Below are positions 5,293 through 7,537 of a DNA stretch of 7,537 nt, piece after piece. Origin of the DNA: VGWG01 sp964580075 (lineage in GTDB: Bacteria > Verrucomicrobiota > Kiritimatiellia > RFP12 > JAAYNR01). The notes below the pieces were generated by a model. That model saw nothing but the letters and a program-made list of their open reading frames with translations, did no database searches and had not been told where the DNA came from. Numbering within the stretch: the first letter of the stretch is position 1; each line of letters begins with the position of its first letter. Location: positions 1 to 7,537 of the forward strand of contig CAZOJL010000164.1 of assembly GCA_964580075.1 (NCBI GenBank). Direction: 5' to 3'. Both the position numbers and the translations under genes were made by a program.

Positions 5293-6861
5293 ATGAAACC
5301 GAAGCTGATCGTCATCCTCCTGCTCCTGGTGCTGATCCCGCTGGGGCTGATCTCCTGGCTGGGCGTCGCCATCGCTCGCCAGGAGCAGGAACGCGTTCAG
5401 CAGCGTATGCAGCAGGTGTTGACGGCGCGCCTGGCGGATCTCCGCGAGCACGTCGACCGCCTGATGCAGCGAGAGACGCGGGCCCTGCGGCGGCTGACCG
5501 AACTGCCGACATCCGACGCGGAGGCGCTCCGCGATCTCGTGCGGGAACGGCGGCTGGTCCGGCAGGTGTTCGTGCTCGCGCCCGACAAGGCGTTTCTCTT
5601 CCCGCCGCCCGACGGGCCGAGCGACCGGGAGCGCGCGGCGCTCCAGAGGCTCGCGCCTGTTTGGCAATCCAGCGGGTTCTTTCATCGCGACGGGATCGAG
5701 TCGGGAACAGCGGCTGAGCCAACGGGATGGCACACCTGGCTTGCAGATGAAGGGGTGCAACTCTTTTTCTGGCGGCGTCCGGCGGACGGCCGCACGGTCG
5801 GAATCGAACTGGACGCCACCGCCCTGCTGGCGGACATCATCGGCCTGTTGCCCTCCTCCGACAGCGGCGCCTCCGACGTTCCCGCGGGCCTCATTGCGCT
5901 TCAGGATGCCCGGAACCTGCCCCTGTACCAGTGGGGAGACTACCGGTCGGACGCACGGGAACTGCCTGTGGCCCGTTTGGCGCTCGCGCCGCCACTGACG
6001 GCGTGGAGCCTGGAATATTACGCCCCGGCCGCGGCCATGAGCCGGAAACTGAGCGGCAGCGCGCTGTTCAACGTCGGTGCGGCGGTGGGCGTGGTCGCGC
6101 TGGCCCTCATCGCCCTGGCCATCACCCTCTACCGCGACGGTTCCCGCGAAATGCGCGCGGCGGCGCAAAAGGTCAGCTTTGTCAATCACGTGTCGCATGA
6201 GCTGAAGACCCCGCTCACCAATATCCGCCTGTACGCCGAACTGCTCGAGGAACGCATTCCGGATGATGACCCAAAAACGCGGGGACACCTCGCGATCATC
6301 ATCTCCGAGAGCCACCGCCTCAGCCGGCTGATCGGCAACATCCTGACCTTTGCCAGACACCAAAAGACCCGGCCTACGCTCCATCCGGCCGCCGGCGCCG
6401 TAGACGCGGTCATCGCCGACACGCTCGAACGATTCCGCCAGGTTCTGGAGGATGCCGGGCTGAAGGTCACGTTCACTGCAGGCGCCGGGCGATCCGTGAT
6501 GCTGGACGCCGACGTGCTGGCGCAGATCCTCGGCAATTTGTTCAGCAACGTCGAAAAATACGCCTGCGCCGGGCAATCCCTTGAGGTCACGAGCCGACAG
6601 GCCGGCGCCCGCACGGAAATCCGGGTCTCCGACCGCGGACCGGGGATCCCCGCCGGACAGGGTGACGCCATCTTCAGGCCGTTTGTGCGGCTGAGCGACA
6701 AGCTCACCGACGGCGTCTCGGGAACGGGCATCGGGCTCACCATCGCCCGCGACCTCGCCCGCCTGCACGGCGGCGACATCACGCTGGAGCGTTCGGACAT
6801 CGGGGCATGCTTCAAGGTCGTGTTGCACACGCCCGCAGCCCCCCAGACAGGAGCGCCATGA
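5293..6861 (+). CDS. transmembrane sensor histidine kinase
   Basis: A 522-residue two-pass membrane kinase that autophosphorylates on His and passes phosphate to a response regulator. TM1 is about 5-27 (LIVILLLLVLIPLGLISWLG) and TM2 about 258-280; the roughly 230 residues between them form a periplasmic sensor region with no recognised motif. No clear HAMP follows TM2; a short linker runs straight into the HisKA domain with HELKTPLTNI (His302 as phosphoacceptor). The ATPase domain has the N-box NLFSNVEKYA (Asn415, Asn419), the G1 box DRGPGIP (Asp447), the F-box FRPF and the G2 box GTGIGLTIA (477-485). All boxes are intact, so it should be active. There is no good Shine-Dalgarno sequence; with only 6 bases from the VWA stop, translation is likely coupled. 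Its stop overlaps the next start by ATGA, marking the adjacent regulator as its cognate partner. The stimulus is unknown. Confidence 0.94.
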   Translation: MKPKLIVILLLLVLIPLGLISWLGVAIARQEQERVQQRMQQVLTARLADLREHVDRLMQRETRALRRLTELPTSDAEALRDLVRERRLVRQVFVLAPDKAFLFPPPDGPSDRERAALQRLAPVWQSSGFFHRDGIESGTAAEPTGWHTWLADEGVQLFFWRRPADGRTVGIELDATALLADIIGLLPSSDSGASDVPAGLIALQDARNLPLYQWGDYRSDARELPVARLALAPPLTAWSLEYYAPAAAMSRKLSGSALFNVGAAVGVVALALIALAITLYRDGSREMRAAAQKVSFVNHVSHELKTPLTNIRLYAELLEERIPDDDPKTRGHLAIIISESHRLSRLIGNILTFARHQKTRPTLHPAAGAVDAVIADTLERFRQVLEDAGLKVTFTAGAGRSVMLDADVLAQILGNLFSNVEKYACAGQSLEVTSRQAGARTEIRVSDRGPGIPAGQGDAIFRPFVRLSDKLTDGVSGTGIGLTIARDLARLHGGDITLERSDIGACFKVVLHTPAAPQTGAP

Positions 6862-7537
6862 AAATACTGGTCGTCGAAGACGATGCCCGCACCAGGAAGG
6901 GGCTGGTGGAAATTCTCGCGCGTGAGGGATATGCCACCTGCACCGCCGCGAATGGCAACGAGGCCCTGGCCGCCTTCGCCCGGGAGGCGCCGGATGCGCT
7001 CTGTCTCGACATCATGATGCCGGGGCTGAGCGGGTACGATGTCTGTCGCGAGATCCGCAGGACGAACAGCCGCGTCCCCATCCTGTTCATCAGCGCGAAG
7101 TCGGAGGAAGTCGACAAGGTCCTCGGGCTGGAGCTGGGCGCGGACGACTACATTTCAAAGCCGTTCGGCGTGAAGGAAGTGGTGGCACGGATCCGCGCGG
7201 TGACGCGGCGGTGCCTGGCGGATCGCGCGCCGTCCAAAACTCCCGCCTCCTTTCCCATGGCCGACCTCACGGTCGTTCCGGCGGAACTCCGCGTCTATCG
7301 CGCCAAAAAGGCGATCGAGGTCAGCCTGCGCGACATGCGCATTCTGCAATTGCTGTACGACAACCGGGGGCGGGTGCTGGATCGCAACACCCTCTTTGAT
7401 GTCTGCTGGGGGATGAATTACATGCCCAACAGCCGATCGCTCGACCAGCATATTTCGCAGTTGCGCAAGCGCATCGAGGTGAATCCGGCCAGCCCGCGCA
7501 TCATCCGCACCGTTCACAATGCCGGGTATCGCTACGA
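6858..7537 (+). CDS. OmpR/PhoB-family response regulator (3' end cut by window)
   Basis: The frame from ATG 6858 stays open to the last base: 226 full codons and two further bases. Residues 1-118 are a receiver with the acidic pair Asp8/Asp9, phosphoacceptor Asp51 (LDIMMPG), Ser79 and Lys101 (SKPF). After a linker, residues about 132-226 form a winged-helix DNA-binding domain of the OmpR/PhoB type: the region around LRDMRILQLLYDNRGRVLDR, the recognition-helix stretch SLDQHISQLRKRIE and the closing TVHNAGYRY. Family members normally end within a few residues of that GYRY motif, so little is missing. The start shares ATGA with the histidine kinase stop, and AGGAG (6849-6853) lies 4 bases upstream. 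It should be phosphorylated by that kinase and act as a transcription factor. Target promoters cannot be named; autoregulation through the leader upstream of the VWA gene is possible but no repeated operator is visible there. Confidence 0.95.
   Translation, partial: MKILVVEDDARTRKGLVEILAREGYATCTAANGNEALAAFAREAPDALCLDIMMPGLSGYDVCREIRRTNSRVPILFISAKSEEVDKVLGLELGADDYISKPFGVKEVVARIRAVTRRCLADRAPSKTPASFPMADLTVVPAELRVYRAKKAIEVSLRDMRILQLLYDNRGRVLDRNTLFDVCWGMNYMPNSRSLDQHISQLRKRIEVNPASPRIIRTVHNAGYRY

Noticed and set aside
5170..6828. 552-codon open frame on the - strand opposite the histidine kinase
   Set aside because: It lies antisense to a histidine kinase with every catalytic box intact, and its translation has no recognisable domain and is full of Arg/Gly/Asp/Gln, as expected for the complement of GC-rich coding DNA.

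Overview
The window is a GC-rich bacterial segment with six recognisable protein genes, all on the + strand and closely packed. A run of exactly 100 N (2492-2591) is a conventional scaffold gap, so the source is a draft assembly, probably a metagenome bin. Sec-type signal peptides, a membrane-anchored RmuC, a periplasmic-sensor histidine kinase and a Hanks-type Ser/Thr kinase fit a Gram-negative-type bacterium. The mix is compatible with the PVC group (for example Kiritimatiellota or Verrucomicrobiota), but no marker gene here fixes the phylum and that placement is a weak inference.

Layout. Positions 1-96 may be the tail of an upstream gene, followed by a weak terminator-like hairpin (135-164). 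Then come larB (288-983, nickel-pincer cofactor biosynthesis), a receiver-like domain fused to a Ser/Thr protein kinase (1070-2311), and rmuC (2308-3758), which overlaps the kinase gene and is interrupted by the assembly gap. The gap is bordered by an exact 16-base dovetail overlap lying on a 19-base palindrome. Collapsing the overlap restores one uninterrupted RmuC frame, so the gene is probably intact and the gap probably has no real length. A 199-base non-coding stretch follows (3759-3957), with mutually exclusive hairpins, a near-perfect Shine-Dalgarno sequence and a 16-codon mini-ORF.

The second block is a tight putative operon: a secreted von Willebrand factor A (VWA) protein with a complete MIDAS metal site (3958-5286), a transmembrane sensor histidine kinase 6 bases downstream (5293-6861), and an OmpR/PhoB-type response regulator whose start overlaps the kinase stop (6858 to window end; probably only a few residues missing). 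The last two are a standard phosphorelay pair. Linkage to a periplasmic VWA protein suggests that this protein either feeds signals to the sensor or is an output of the system.

The most useful observations are the resolvable gap inside rmuC, the switch-like leader of the VWA operon, the VWA-HK-RR arrangement, and the unusual receiver-kinase fusion with a non-RD catalytic loop (HSDLTPAN). I see no mobile element, CRISPR array, tRNA or rRNA.
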